This document shows positions 53,401 through 61,721 of a DNA stretch of 64,000 nt, one piece after another. Within the stretch, counting starts at the first letter, position 1, and the number at the start of each line of letters is the position of its first letter. The position numbers and the translations under genes were made by a program. The stretch comes from Chthonomonas sp. UBA2362. Its GTDB lineage: Bacteria; Armatimonadota; Fimbriimonadia; Fimbriimonadales; Fimbriimonadaceae. Under the pieces are notes generated by a model. It searched no databases, was not told the DNA's origin, and worked only from the letters and a program-made list of their open reading frames with translations. The stretch lies in contig DDTO01000002.1 of assembly GCA_002344135.1 (NCBI GenBank), forward strand, positions 360,794 to 424,793, written 5' to 3'.

Positions 53401-53547
53401 CCTCATCGCGCCGGTTCCGTCTCGAGCGTAGAGCTCCTCGACCAGCTCGCCGTTTTGCCGAACGACCTTGACGCCAACGTCCTGACCGAAGGTATCCGTC
53501 AAGGGTTGAGCGTACCGCAGCATCATTAAGGGAAGCGCCTCGAGCAT
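50407..53547 (-). CDS. large six-hairpin-like protein with C-terminal jelly roll, probably carbohydrate-active
   Basis: The 1046-residue protein has an N-terminal beta domain to about 300 and a helical region 300-740 with repeated Trp/Gly-rich helices (GVMAGWGYQQGWVSWQGWFN, QNADGSFPVWLSKDH, PTQDCWYDLSNMAWKGIW) typical of six-hairpin glycosidases. It ends in a jelly roll of the sort appended to GH32 and other enzymes (FTVTGDRIRLLVGGGGGPG ... GGWGHINVGRI). No signal peptide or certain catalytic acid is seen. TAAAAT (53554-53559) lies 6 nt before ATG 53547. Confidence 0.65.
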   Translation of the reverse strand: MLEALPLMMLRYAQPLTDTFGQDVGVKVVRQNGELVEELYARDGTGAMRLVFVSPTHRMVSSEGRSGRLSMLSTGSEALFSEPPSFRFSEGKVSRVEGGWIVELLADRPEAKVRKRIYVPEKGNRLQVRLDVDLPGENPRIHYLLNSYAFAPDGKSLSKGGLPDSTYCPAIRPERSNVVGDHYFRAPAVVAQRGTLAGMLLPDLDILSENRPIPTIVDLDAESGVVDAALLSYGFCDHRVSGHVYYVTDPGLVRAVPNRLTLGMDLLLTARAEPFGAYREANDFLWERYGRRYFDAAKPQALPFAEYPRFCYKAAFEEKEGENQIGWFEVEIDGRTCGGVMAGWGYQQGWVSWQGWFNNLRSAWGMRWWGKKLPGAKDWVERADKMLNLALAAPMDRGACPTTYMSRQKEWKGSLITPTQDCWYDLSNMAWKGIWLLRWAADFEDCPRREEIMRQCREMAECMMRNQNADGSFPVWLSKDHRPIDVLNHTAQSALSAWFLFDLANLVDGSLRDQARASAVRCADFLAKEVVDQQRYYDFETFFSCSRKPYRMLPSGGSLPDHEAMRDPHTLQPPQNTLCMQWSAEALRSAHAATGKEQYLDSALKALDMMALYQNVWPIPYRAAAYTYGGFGVQNSDGEYHDARQAQFGATLCDFGAQLGRRDLFERGVAAVRASMALVNHPLHDQNGIYPNPNYPLGLMPENCGHGGTDQQNGRTGFDWGEGSGIASMAYLLHKYGGVYVDEANGWAVGVDGVASVDAKGERIVAPLAAMAHPWTGRQVVEVRTSKGGTRQVVAEPPVAVRRIDLRFPDGKPHLVAIPAWRSAGRSPKIEARFVVAEQRPRPATPFEPAFNPDGARIAASVEPEGFGADLVAAAGARWVWLEGTFDGKPIACEPVRIWIDPTFDFREPGLPGWKIEGDFAEVPSRSRRYNFNAGGLPFIGTCEDGRGGFNDAYLGTITSPQFTVTGDRIRLLVGGGGGPGVFVELVDVESGKQIYVERGRNREIMDERVWDVSKHKDRPLQIRIVDREQGGWGHINVGRIVCGGS

Positions 53548-53829
53548 CGCTGGATTTTACGCCTTCAGTCCCCCCGGCGTGCGGCCATGCACTGTTCCGT
53601 TGTAGGCGGCCGAGCGCAATTCGCGATGCCAGTATTCTTGCGGTGTTCTGCCGGTTGTGCGCAAATGCGCGAGGTTTGACTTGATCGAGTCGACGGACTG
53701 GCGCATATAATGTCGGTGTTTTTGATGACAGCAGTCTTGAGGACGGTGATCTAGACATATCGGTCGGATCACTTTTCGCGGAAGGACATTCTTGGGCCTG
53801 CGGAATGCGGGGCTCTTTTGGAGAGAAAC
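53548..53829. other. promoter region of the glycoside hydrolase pair
   Basis: These 282 bp divide the large minus-strand gene from the first glycoside hydrolase. They contain TAAAAT (53554-53559) for the minus gene and a perfect TATAAT (53706-53711) for the plus gene. TTGACT lies too far upstream of TATAAT (about 24 bp) to be a normal -35. The implied leader is at least 100 nt. Confidence 0.45.
53706..53711 (+). promoter_or_regulatory. -10 box upstream of glycoside hydrolase pair
   Basis: A perfect TATAAT on the plus strand with no well-spaced -35. Together with the AGTCGACGG region upstream it is the best candidate promoter for the gene starting near 53830. Confidence 0.45.
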
Positions 53830-56016
53830 TTGAACCGACCCAAAACGGGGGGGCTTGAGCGCCACCGCAATCAACGATCGTTGTGCGCGGCCAGGGGAGG
53901 AACCCTGGCCGCCCTATTGTCCGCCCGCGCCAGGATAGTCCGTCTGGGAATGCTGATCGGGCTTGCCGCCGCAAGCACGGCCCAGGCCCAGATCGTGACC
54001 TCGCGCACCGACTTCATCGACATCTCGAAACTGCTCCTTCCCGGATACGTTACGCTCGAGAACTGCACCCTTACCGGCATCGGCGTTGGACCTTACGGAC
54101 CGCAGTTCCAAGTCAACTTCAACCCGACGCCCTCTCGATTCAAGCAGTCGTTTACGCCGAATCCTCGGAACCTCTCGACTCAGGACATGCTGACTTGGGT
54201 CGCTACCAACCACTCCGACCACACCGTCAATCTGGTCCTCCTGTTTCAGGTCCAGGCCGATCCGAACAGCTTTGCCGGGAGCCTTGCCTACCAGATGGTC
54301 ATCCCGGCCGGGCAAACGATCCGCTACCTGATGGTTTTCAGCCAGCCCGATCCGGCCCAGTGGAATCTCAGGCACTTCCCGAGGCCCTTCGACACGGCCT
54401 ACACGCAGATCAACGTGTCGCCCTCGTTCGATCGGGGCTCCATCTACCACTGGCGCTTTTCGTTGATCGACGCTTTGCCCGCTTCGGTCACGATCGCCGA
54501 CTTTTCTACGATTGTCTTGCGGCGGGACGTGAACGGTATCGCTGACGAGTTCTTCCAGTACTCTTATCGCGACTGGCCAGGGAAGATCCACGGCGTCGCC
54601 GATTTCCTCGAGCATCGACTCACCGAGCAGGCGGACCTGGGTCTCAATCCGGGTCAGGGAGAATACGAGGGGACCAACTCGCTTCCGAACCAAGGCCCCT
54701 CCGACCGCTGGCGGATCGGCCAAGTAAACGGGAAGTACTACTTCATTCATCCCAGTGGTCGACCGTTTTGGAGCCTCGGGCTTCAGAGCCTGCACGACCA
54801 GACGTCGACTTGGCTGGATGGCCGTGAGTTTCTCTTCCAGCAGATTCCTAGCCAGACCGGCCCTGACGCCGACTGTTTCGGGCAAGCCGTGCGCCCTCCG
54901 AACTTCGGCGGCCAAACGGTGACGACTTTCAAAGTGGTCCGCTACAACTTGAAGAAGAAGTATGGGCCCAACTACGAGACCGAGTGGCGTGACCTCAACC
55001 GCCAGCGGATCAAGTCTTGGGGCTTTAATACGGTCGCGCCGTTCGGACAAGACGAGTATTACGATGGCTTCCTTCCGTACACGATCGCCCTCAACACCTT
55101 CGACTATCAGAACACCCTCCCGACGCCAAACACTCATTGGCGACCGATGCCAGATCCCTACTTCGAAGACTTCGAACTCTGGATGACGCTGCAGTTCGGG
55201 CCGAAGCTGGTCAACCACAACGGCCGAATGAACTTCATGGGAGTCTTTGTCGACAACGAACTCTCCTGGGGACATGTCCAGGACTCCAACCTGAACAACC
55301 GGTACTCGATTGCGATGGGAGCCCTGGCTGCGCCTTATACTCAGCCGGCCAAGAGAGCCCTCATCGCCTATCTGGTCCAGAAGTACCAGAGCGTCGGATC
55401 ACTGAATCTGGCCTGGGGAACGTCGTTCACGAGTTGGAGCCAGGTTCGAAGTCCGGTCACGTACAACGCCAACGCGATGAACAAGCCGATGCTCGCGGAC
55501 ATCAAGGAGTACACGCGCCGGTTCGCGGGGACCTACTTCCTCAAGGTCAAGCGCGCGCTCCAGAATGTCGGATGCACCGGACTCTACTTGGGTTGCCGGT
55601 TCTGGTACTACACACCCGAGGTGGTGGAAGCAGCGGCTTCTCACGTCGATGCGTACAGTTTCAACAACTATGCGCTTACTTCGGGTTACCCGTGGACATT
55701 CTTAGGCTCGCTTCGCAAGCCGGTTCTGATCTCTGAATGGAGCAACCCAATAAACGCCCGAGGCTCGCTCGGATGGAGCCAGCACACGCTGGAGCAGAAC
55801 CGAGCCGCGATTGTCGAGTTCCTTTCTGCCGCCCTGAGCCACCCGAACTTCATCGGGGTCCATTGGTACGAAATCCACGACTCGCCGGTGAGCGGTATCG
55901 CGGGCAGCAATTGGAACATCGGGTTTGGAGTCCTCGATGTCTGCGACACCCCGAAGCCTGAGGTCGTCGACGCCCTGCGGCAGATAGGGCGAACGATGTA
56001 CCAAATCCGCGGTTAG
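53830..56016 (+). CDS. agarase-like (GH50/GH42-type) glycoside hydrolase, copy 1
   Basis: The ~728-residue secreted protein has an N-terminal beta domain of ~200 residues, then a TIM-barrel catalytic domain resembling GH50 beta-agarases: PFWSLGLQSLHD, the acid/base region GVFVDNELSWG, GLYLGCRFWYYTPEVVEAA and the nucleophile region PVLISEWSNPINARGS. The substrate is unproven. TTG 53830 follows GGAGAG. An alternative is ATG 53950, giving the short leader MLIGLAAASTAQAQ. Between them an RNA hairpin (53887-53912) has a GAGGAA loop. It is a tandem paralog of the next gene. Confidence 0.7.
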   Translation: MNRPKTGGLERHRNQRSLCAARGGTLAALLSARARIVRLGMLIGLAAASTAQAQIVTSRTDFIDISKLLLPGYVTLENCTLTGIGVGPYGPQFQVNFNPTPSRFKQSFTPNPRNLSTQDMLTWVATNHSDHTVNLVLLFQVQADPNSFAGSLAYQMVIPAGQTIRYLMVFSQPDPAQWNLRHFPRPFDTAYTQINVSPSFDRGSIYHWRFSLIDALPASVTIADFSTIVLRRDVNGIADEFFQYSYRDWPGKIHGVADFLEHRLTEQADLGLNPGQGEYEGTNSLPNQGPSDRWRIGQVNGKYYFIHPSGRPFWSLGLQSLHDQTSTWLDGREFLFQQIPSQTGPDADCFGQAVRPPNFGGQTVTTFKVVRYNLKKKYGPNYETEWRDLNRQRIKSWGFNTVAPFGQDEYYDGFLPYTIALNTFDYQNTLPTPNTHWRPMPDPYFEDFELWMTLQFGPKLVNHNGRMNFMGVFVDNELSWGHVQDSNLNNRYSIAMGALAAPYTQPAKRALIAYLVQKYQSVGSLNLAWGTSFTSWSQVRSPVTYNANAMNKPMLADIKEYTRRFAGTYFLKVKRALQNVGCTGLYLGCRFWYYTPEVVEAAASHVDAYSFNNYALTSGYPWTFLGSLRKPVLISEWSNPINARGSLGWSQHTLEQNRAAIVEFLSAALSHPNFIGVHWYEIHDSPVSGIAGSNWNIGFGVLDVCDTPKPEVVDALRQIGRTMYQIRG
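53887..53912 (+). repeat. 10-bp perfect hairpin with a GAGGAA loop
   Basis: GCGGCCAGGG (53887-53896) pairs with CCCTGGCCGC (53903-53912). The loop GAGGAA looks like a ribosome site. It is coding if translation starts at TTG 53830 and is leader RNA if it starts at ATG 53950. Confidence 0.5.
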
Positions 56017-56034
56017 GTTTCTTCTCTTCTCTTG

Positions 56035-56069
56035 GCCACCTTCGCCTCGCGCGGGGGTGGCATTCTTTT
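56035..56069 (+). terminator. terminator-like hairpin between the tandem glycoside hydrolases
   Basis: GCCACC (56035-56040) pairs with GGTGGC (56056-56061), followed by ATTCTTTTT. It lies just after the first glycoside hydrolase stop, so the second copy may be transcribed separately or at a lower level. Confidence 0.5.
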
Positions 56070-56197
56070 TCCCTATAGCCGGATACATCTTGGTCCGACA
56101 ATTCCTTTCGAGGGCAAGTACTCGGGCGAGGGTCATGGCACCCATTCTCGCGGCAATGCGGGGACTGCGCCTCATTGCCCTGCGGAAAGGAGTAACC

Positions 56198-58285
56198 ATG
56201 AGACGGTTTGCTGTAACCCTCTGGGCATTCGCCACCTTGAGTCACGGGCTGGCTCACGGATCGATTGCGACCCGCACCGACGTGCTCGATCTGAGCCAGA
56301 TCGCCAACCCGAACTACCTCGGGACGGAGAACGCCACTGTCGGGCCGGTCGTCCAGGGTCCCGACGGACCCCAATTCAACGTGAGCTTCAACGTGGAGCG
56401 ATCGCGCATCCGACAGGTCTTCACGACGCCGCTCGACTGGAGCGACCAGGACATGCTGACTTGGTGCATCAACAACCGGGAGAACCGGGTGGTGAACCTG
56501 GTCATTCTGTTCCAGGTTCGCGCCGATCAGAACGACTACACCGGCCACCTCGCCTACCAGATGGTCGTCCCCGCCGGGAAGCGAGTTCGCTACCTGATGG
56601 TGTTTCGCGAGACGAATCCGGCTCCGTTCGGCGTCAAGTGCTACCCGCCGGTTTTCGACACCGAGTTCGTCCGCATCAACATCAACTCGAGCTTCCAGCG
56701 AAACTCGATCTACTCGTGGCGCATTTTGCTACTCGACACCCAGCGAGCCAACGTCGATCTGTGCGACTTCAGTCTGCTGACCCAGCGCCGAGACATGAAC
56801 GCCATCTCGGACGAGTTCTTCCAGTATGCCTATCGCGACTGGCCCGAGAAGGTCCATAGCGTGGCCGACATGATCGCCGACCGCGATGCCGAACAGATCG
56901 ACCTAGCGATGAACCCGGGTCCGGGAGACATCGAGGGCACGACGACCTTGCCGAACCAGGGCGCCTCGTCTCGTTGGTCCATTCGCACGATCAACGGCAA
57001 GAAATACCTAGTGCACCCCAATGGCCGCCCCTTCTGGAGTTTCGGCCTCCAGGGCATCCACGACATCATGACGACCTGGACAGACGGCCGCGAGAATATG
57101 TTCCAGTTCCTTCCCGATCCGAACGGTCCCGATGGCGACCTTTACGGGACGGTGAACCGAAGCATCGGTCAGGGCGGCGGAACGGTCACCAGCTTCAAGC
57201 CCGTGCGCTACAACATGCGCCGGAAGTACGGACAGAACTTCTGGAACGGCTGGGTTGCCCTGACCAAGAACCGCCTGCGCTCCTGGGGCATGAACACCGT
57301 CGGCCCGTGGTGCAGCGACGACTTCTACGACAACAACATGCCGTATACGACCTTCCTCGAGACTCGGGATTTTCCGACTCGACTCAATACTCCGGTCATC
57401 CACTGGACGACCTTGCCCGATCCGTATGCCTCGAACTTCGAGAGTTGGATGACCGCCAACTTCCGCGATCGGCTGCGCAACCACAACGGGCGAACGAACT
57501 ACATGGGCGTGTTCGTCGATAACGAGCAGTCCTGGGGGCACATCATGGACGGGACTCCCCAAAGTCGGTATGCAGTGGCGATCGGCGCTATGCGCGCCCC
57601 GAGCAGCCAGCCGGCAAAGGCCGCTTTCGTTCAGATGCTCAGCACGAAGTACTCGAGCGTGAGCCGACTGAACTCGGCTTGGGGCACCCGATTCACGTCC
57701 TGGAACGCGGTTCGATCGAACCTCCAGTTCAGCCCGAACACGTTTAACAACGCGATGACCAATGACCTGCGAACCTTCACCCAACGGTTCGCGCAGACCT
57801 ACTTCTCCAAAGTGCGTCGAGCCCTGAACGCCGCGGGGAACACCGGGCTCTACTTGGGATGCCGATTCTGGCACTACACACCCGAAGTGATCGCCGGTGC
57901 AGCCCAGAGCGTCGACGCCTTTAGCTTCAACAACTATGCTCCGAACGCGGACTTCCCGTGGTCCTATCTGGCGAGTCTGCCCAAGCCCGTGATCATCTCC
58001 GAATGGAGCAACCCGATCAATGCCCGCGGCTCGGTTGGTTGGCGACAGTCGACCATCGAGACGAACCGGACCGAGATTCTCGCCCAACTGTCCAGCGCTC
58101 TTCGAAATCCGAACATCATCGGTCTGCACTGGTACGAACTCCACGACATGCCAGTGACCGGCCATGCAGGCCACTATTGGAATGTCGGGTTCGGCGTCCT
58201 CGATATCACCGACCAGCCAAAGGCGGAAGTCGTCTCCGCCTTCCGCGAGATCGGCTCCTCGATCTACGCGATCCGCCGCCAGTAA
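56198..58285 (+). CDS. agarase-like (GH50/GH42-type) glycoside hydrolase, copy 2
   Basis: The 695-residue paralog of the preceding gene has the same domain order. Signal peptide MRRFAVTLWAFATLSHGLAHG, an N-terminal beta domain (PDGPQFNVSFNVERSRIRQVF), then PFWSFGLQGIHDIMTTW, GVFVDNEQSWGHIMDG, GLYLGCRFWHYTPEVIAGA and PVIISEWSNPINARGSVGW. The likely catalytic acids in DNE and SEW are kept in both copies. ATG 56198 has a strong GGAAAGGAGT ribosome site. The sequences have diverged widely outside the barrel, so the duplication is not recent. Confidence 0.75.
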   Translation: MRRFAVTLWAFATLSHGLAHGSIATRTDVLDLSQIANPNYLGTENATVGPVVQGPDGPQFNVSFNVERSRIRQVFTTPLDWSDQDMLTWCINNRENRVVNLVILFQVRADQNDYTGHLAYQMVVPAGKRVRYLMVFRETNPAPFGVKCYPPVFDTEFVRININSSFQRNSIYSWRILLLDTQRANVDLCDFSLLTQRRDMNAISDEFFQYAYRDWPEKVHSVADMIADRDAEQIDLAMNPGPGDIEGTTTLPNQGASSRWSIRTINGKKYLVHPNGRPFWSFGLQGIHDIMTTWTDGRENMFQFLPDPNGPDGDLYGTVNRSIGQGGGTVTSFKPVRYNMRRKYGQNFWNGWVALTKNRLRSWGMNTVGPWCSDDFYDNNMPYTTFLETRDFPTRLNTPVIHWTTLPDPYASNFESWMTANFRDRLRNHNGRTNYMGVFVDNEQSWGHIMDGTPQSRYAVAIGAMRAPSSQPAKAAFVQMLSTKYSSVSRLNSAWGTRFTSWNAVRSNLQFSPNTFNNAMTNDLRTFTQRFAQTYFSKVRRALNAAGNTGLYLGCRFWHYTPEVIAGAAQSVDAFSFNNYAPNADFPWSYLASLPKPVIISEWSNPINARGSVGWRQSTIETNRTEILAQLSSALRNPNIIGLHWYELHDMPVTGHAGHYWNVGFGVLDITDQPKAEVVSAFREIGSSIYAIRRQ

Positions 58286-58303
58286 GTCGGTCGAACGAAC
58301 GCA

Positions 58304-58335
58304 GAGAGCCCCGCTTCGTACGAAGCGGGGCTCTC
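58304..58335. terminator. 32-bp perfect palindrome between convergent genes
   Basis: The arms begin GAGAGCCCCGCTTCG on each strand and meet at a central TA. The palindrome separates the stops at 58285 (plus) and 58347 (minus), fitting a bidirectional terminator. Confidence 0.65.
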
Positions 58336-58346
58336 GCTATCTGAGA

Positions 58347-58655
58347 TTAGCGAACGTAGTGGATGACCGGCTCTTCGAGCTTGTCGAGCAGGATCAGCGA
58401 AACAACTGGCAACGGTCGCTCCTTGGCGATCTCGCGGGCACGATCGAAGCTGACTTCCAAAGTCGCCATTCCGCTCAGGTCGATGAACTCGGCAAAGCGA
58501 AAGGCTCCCGCCTCAGTGCTGAAGCAAGCCAAGCCGTGAACCCCCTCATGGCAATAGCAGCCGTATTTCCCGCTAGCCGGATGGCTGAGTAGGTAGAGCG
58601 TGTCCGGAAACGTATCGGTAATGCCCAGCAGGGGCATGTCGAGCGTCTGCGTCAT
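58347..58655 (-). CDS. small hypothetical protein
   Basis: The 102-residue protein contains GKYGCYCHEGVHGLACFSTEAGAFRFAEFI and ends LPVVSLILLDKLEEPVIHYVR. The second half has an alpha/beta pattern. I do not recognise a family. ATG 58655 is preferred; a longer frame to 58766 would overlap the ligase end. Confidence 0.6.
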   Translation of the reverse strand: MTQTLDMPLLGITDTFPDTLYLLSHPASGKYGCYCHEGVHGLACFSTEAGAFRFAEFIDLSGMATLEVSFDRAREIAKERPLPVVSLILLDKLEEPVIHYVR

Positions 58656-58716
58656 GGCTGTTACTACGTTATCGGTTCGAGGGGCGTCTTTGTCAAGGGG
58701 TTGACGCTCAAACCGC

Positions 58717-61389
58717 TCACGACATACGCTCGATTGCTCCCCGGAGGTCGGCCTTGTGCCGATCAATGTCGGCCCATGCGTCGCCGATCGCCGAGATCCG
58801 ATCCGGACCGGTCCAGATCGTGAAGTCGGTGGGGTAGATGCGGTCGAGTTCTTCCCAACGGATCGGCATCGAGATGGGTCCGCCCGGGTGTGCCCGTGGG
58901 GAAAAGGCGGCAGCCAAGGTCTTTCCGCGCACGTTCATCGTGTAATCGAGAAACACCTTGCCGGTCCGCCGTTCGATCTGCCACTCGGTGGTGGCGTCTT
59001 CCGGGTACCGCTGAACGAGGAACGTACAGATCGCGCCGCTGAGTCGGCGAACCGCGTCGAAGTCGATATTGCGGATGATCGGCACGAAAACGTGAAGCCC
59101 GGTCTTGCCGGAAGTCTTCACGAACGGCCGCAGCCCCAGGCTTTCGAGCAGTTCGCGGAGCCCGCCGGCAACCATTCGGGCCTGCTGGAATGCCTTCTGG
59201 TTGAGTTCCGGCTCATCGCCTGCCTTCTCGTGTCCGGCATAGGTATAGGGATCCATGTCGAAGGTGAGGTAGTCGGGAAAGTTCAGCAGTGAGGCATCGA
59301 TGTTCGCCTCCGAGTCGGCAAACATCAGCGGATGGTCGGGGTGGTCGGGCTCGGGGTTGGTACGGCTGTGCCAGACATGGCACTCCAGAGTCGCCAACTG
59401 GCCCAGCCAACAGAGCGTCGGCAGGTTGTTGCAGACGATGTATCGCTGGTTCTCCCGGTTGCTCTCTGAGAACAGCCAGACGACATCCGCGTAGTCCGGC
59501 TTGGGCTGCGCCCAGTGCTTCTGGAAAAACTTCTCTCCGCGGATGCCCTCGGGGAAGCGGATCATCGTAAAGGGCCGGTCGGCAAGGTGGGGGATCATCG
59601 CATGCCCGATCCTGGCGTAGTAGCGGATCAAGTCGCGCTTGGTGATCGCCGGGCCTTCTTCGCTTACCGGCCAATAGATCTTGTCGAGGTTGGTGAGGTC
59701 GACCTTGTCCCCTTGGATCGTCAGTGTCAGATTGCTCTTGCGGTTCTCGAGCTGATCGAGGATGTCCGGCAACAGGTCTGATTCAAGAATCGGCAGAGTG
59801 TCGGCTTCTTTGATGGACACCAGGTCCTGGGGGCCCTCGTCTTCCCTGAGCCGAAGGAAGACTGGGCTCCGAAGCAGCCCCGTCGGCGTGATTTCGGCAT
59901 ACTTCACCTCCACGACCCATTCGGGCCGAACCCAAACCGGCGGATCGATCGTATCGGGAACCTTCGGGAACGGGCACTCGGGCTGCACCATCTCATCGAG
60001 CCTCGTTCGGAAGTCGCGCAGCGTGGCGTCGTCGAAGCCGCTGCCGACGTTGCCGACGTAGCGGTAGCCGCCCTCGTTGGGCTTGCCGAGGATCAGAGCG
60101 CCGAAGTCACGTCGGTCCGATCCGGAAATCGTGTAGCCGCACACCACGAACTCGTCGGCCGTGAAGGAACGGACCTTTCGCCACGCCTTTGAGCGGCGAC
60201 CCGCCTCATAGGTCGAATCGCGCTGCTTGCCCACGACGCCCTCGAACCCGGTCTTCACCGCCACCTCGTAAAGAGCCTTGCCCGCCGACGCAACCTGATG
60301 CACGATCTGCAGGCCGGGATCGGGAACGAGGACTTGGCTCAGGATTAGGCGGCGTTGGTCCAAGGGAGCCCCTCGCAGGTCCAGGCCCTCGAGGTGGAGG
60401 ACGTCGAAGGCGAAGAACACGACCGGCACGCGGCCGGTGATCCCCTGAACTTCGAGTTCGTTGCGGAGGTGGATGCGCTGCTGGATCATGTGGAATCCGG
60501 GCCGGCCTTCGGCATCGAACCCGACGATTTCGCCGTCGAAGACGGCATTGCGCGGAATCTGCGATTCCAATCGCGACACGACTTCTGGGAAAGAGACCGT
60601 CACCTCATTGAGGTTCCTGGTGTAGAGCCGAGCCTTACCGTTCTGAACGAACGCCAGTACCCGAACGCCGTCGAGTTTGGGTTCGAAGAGCCAGTCGGGA
60701 TCGTCGAAGGCATGCTGGACCGAGCTGCACAGCATCGGTCGAAACGGCGCCGGGTACGTTGCCCGGTCGCCACGAGGAGGCCAGGGCGTGCGGTGAGCCG
60801 CCTTCTCTTGGCCGATTTCCTCGATCGTTCGCCCCGTGACGACGCTGCAATGCTCCAAGAGCACGTCACGGTCGCCCGCGAACCGGTCCGTGTGCTTGAT
60901 GAGCAGCCAGCCGTCCTTCGTCCGAACGAGGGTCCATGAGCCCTTGAGCTTGGTCCCGAGCAGGGAGAACGCGATCTTCCCGGCCTCCATTTCGGCGCGA
61001 AGTCGGTTCTGCGCGACGGCACGGTCGTCGAACGCATAAACCCCTCCTTCATCGGGAGTGTAGAAACCGGTGTCCCACAACAGCATCTCTCCCCCGCCGT
61101 ACTCCTGCTTGGGGATGTTCCCCTCGAAGGCGACGTACTCCAGCGGGTGGTCTTCGACGTGCGCGGCGTAGCGCTTGTCTGCGACGGAGTACGAGGGTCC
61201 CTTGGGAATCGCCCAAGACTTGAGGACGCCGTCCAGCTCGAGCCTCAGGTCGTAGTGCAGTTGCGTCGCCGCGTGCTTCTGAACGCAAAACAGCAGCGGA
61301 CCGGATCGCTCGGGCGCGCGAGTGGCTTCCGGTTCTGGAGTGGCTCGGGCGTCGCGTTTGGCGCGGTAGGGGTCGAGCGCGTCGGCCAT
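58717..61389 (-). CDS. ligD: LigD-type multifunctional ATP-dependent DNA ligase (PE-LIG-POL)
   Basis: The 890-residue LigD has three domains. A 3'-phosphoesterase spans about 5-180 (LLFCVQKHAATQLHYDLRLEL, DHPLEYVAFEGNIP). The ATP-dependent ligase covers about 215-530, with the adenylated lysine in FEPKLDGVRVLAF and a GVVGKQRDSTYEAGRRSKAW region. A C-terminal primase-like polymerase covers about 580-880 (TFDMDPYTY, VKTSGKTGLHVFVPI). LigD acts with Ku in non-homologous end joining. No ku gene is in the window. TACAAT (61397-61402) lies 7 nt before ATG 61389. Confidence 0.93.
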   Translation of the reverse strand: MADALDPYRAKRDARATPEPEATRAPERSGPLLFCVQKHAATQLHYDLRLELDGVLKSWAIPKGPSYSVADKRYAAHVEDHPLEYVAFEGNIPKQEYGGGEMLLWDTGFYTPDEGGVYAFDDRAVAQNRLRAEMEAGKIAFSLLGTKLKGSWTLVRTKDGWLLIKHTDRFAGDRDVLLEHCSVVTGRTIEEIGQEKAAHRTPWPPRGDRATYPAPFRPMLCSSVQHAFDDPDWLFEPKLDGVRVLAFVQNGKARLYTRNLNEVTVSFPEVVSRLESQIPRNAVFDGEIVGFDAEGRPGFHMIQQRIHLRNELEVQGITGRVPVVFFAFDVLHLEGLDLRGAPLDQRRLILSQVLVPDPGLQIVHQVASAGKALYEVAVKTGFEGVVGKQRDSTYEAGRRSKAWRKVRSFTADEFVVCGYTISGSDRRDFGALILGKPNEGGYRYVGNVGSGFDDATLRDFRTRLDEMVQPECPFPKVPDTIDPPVWVRPEWVVEVKYAEITPTGLLRSPVFLRLREDEGPQDLVSIKEADTLPILESDLLPDILDQLENRKSNLTLTIQGDKVDLTNLDKIYWPVSEEGPAITKRDLIRYYARIGHAMIPHLADRPFTMIRFPEGIRGEKFFQKHWAQPKPDYADVVWLFSESNRENQRYIVCNNLPTLCWLGQLATLECHVWHSRTNPEPDHPDHPLMFADSEANIDASLLNFPDYLTFDMDPYTYAGHEKAGDEPELNQKAFQQARMVAGGLRELLESLGLRPFVKTSGKTGLHVFVPIIRNIDFDAVRRLSGAICTFLVQRYPEDATTEWQIERRTGKVFLDYTMNVRGKTLAAAFSPRAHPGGPISMPIRWEELDRIYPTDFTIWTGPDRISAIGDAWADIDRHKADLRGAIERMS

Positions 61390-61515
61390 CGGTCCTATTG
61401 TAGGGTGAAACCACGTTCGCCGTCCCATCTCGGTCGAGGGCCTTTGGTCCCGATTCGCGCGTCCCTGGAACCAATGGCCCGTTCGGACTCATAAGTCTCT
61501 TTCGAAAGGAGACGT

Positions 61516-61701
61516 ATGATGCGCTCTCGAAACGAACACATATCGATCGAATCGGTAATCGCCTGGACTCCGGATGAGGCTCGAAGTTTCTTCGACTACC
61601 TCGACCGGATCGCCGACGATTCCGTCACTCAGGACGAGGCCGATCCCTCCGGCGGCACGGCTGGCCGTGCCCGGAGGTCGCATCCGGCCTTCGTCGCTTG
61701 A
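61516..61701 (+). CDS. small hypothetical protein
   Basis: The 61-residue protein reads MMRSRNEHISIESVIAWTPD at the start, then EARSFFDYLDRIADDSV and a basic tail. ATG 61516 follows a good AAGGAG ribosome site. No family is recognised. Confidence 0.55.
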   Translation: MMRSRNEHISIESVIAWTPDEARSFFDYLDRIADDSVTQDEADPSGGTAGRARRSHPAFVA

Positions 61702-61721
61702 GTGACGAGGCGAAACGGACG

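Noticed and set aside
53914..55275. Long open frame on the minus strand opposite the first agarase-like gene
   Set aside because: It is a shadow of the high-GC coding frame. The plus-strand protein has clear family motifs and a paralog, and the antisense frame has none.
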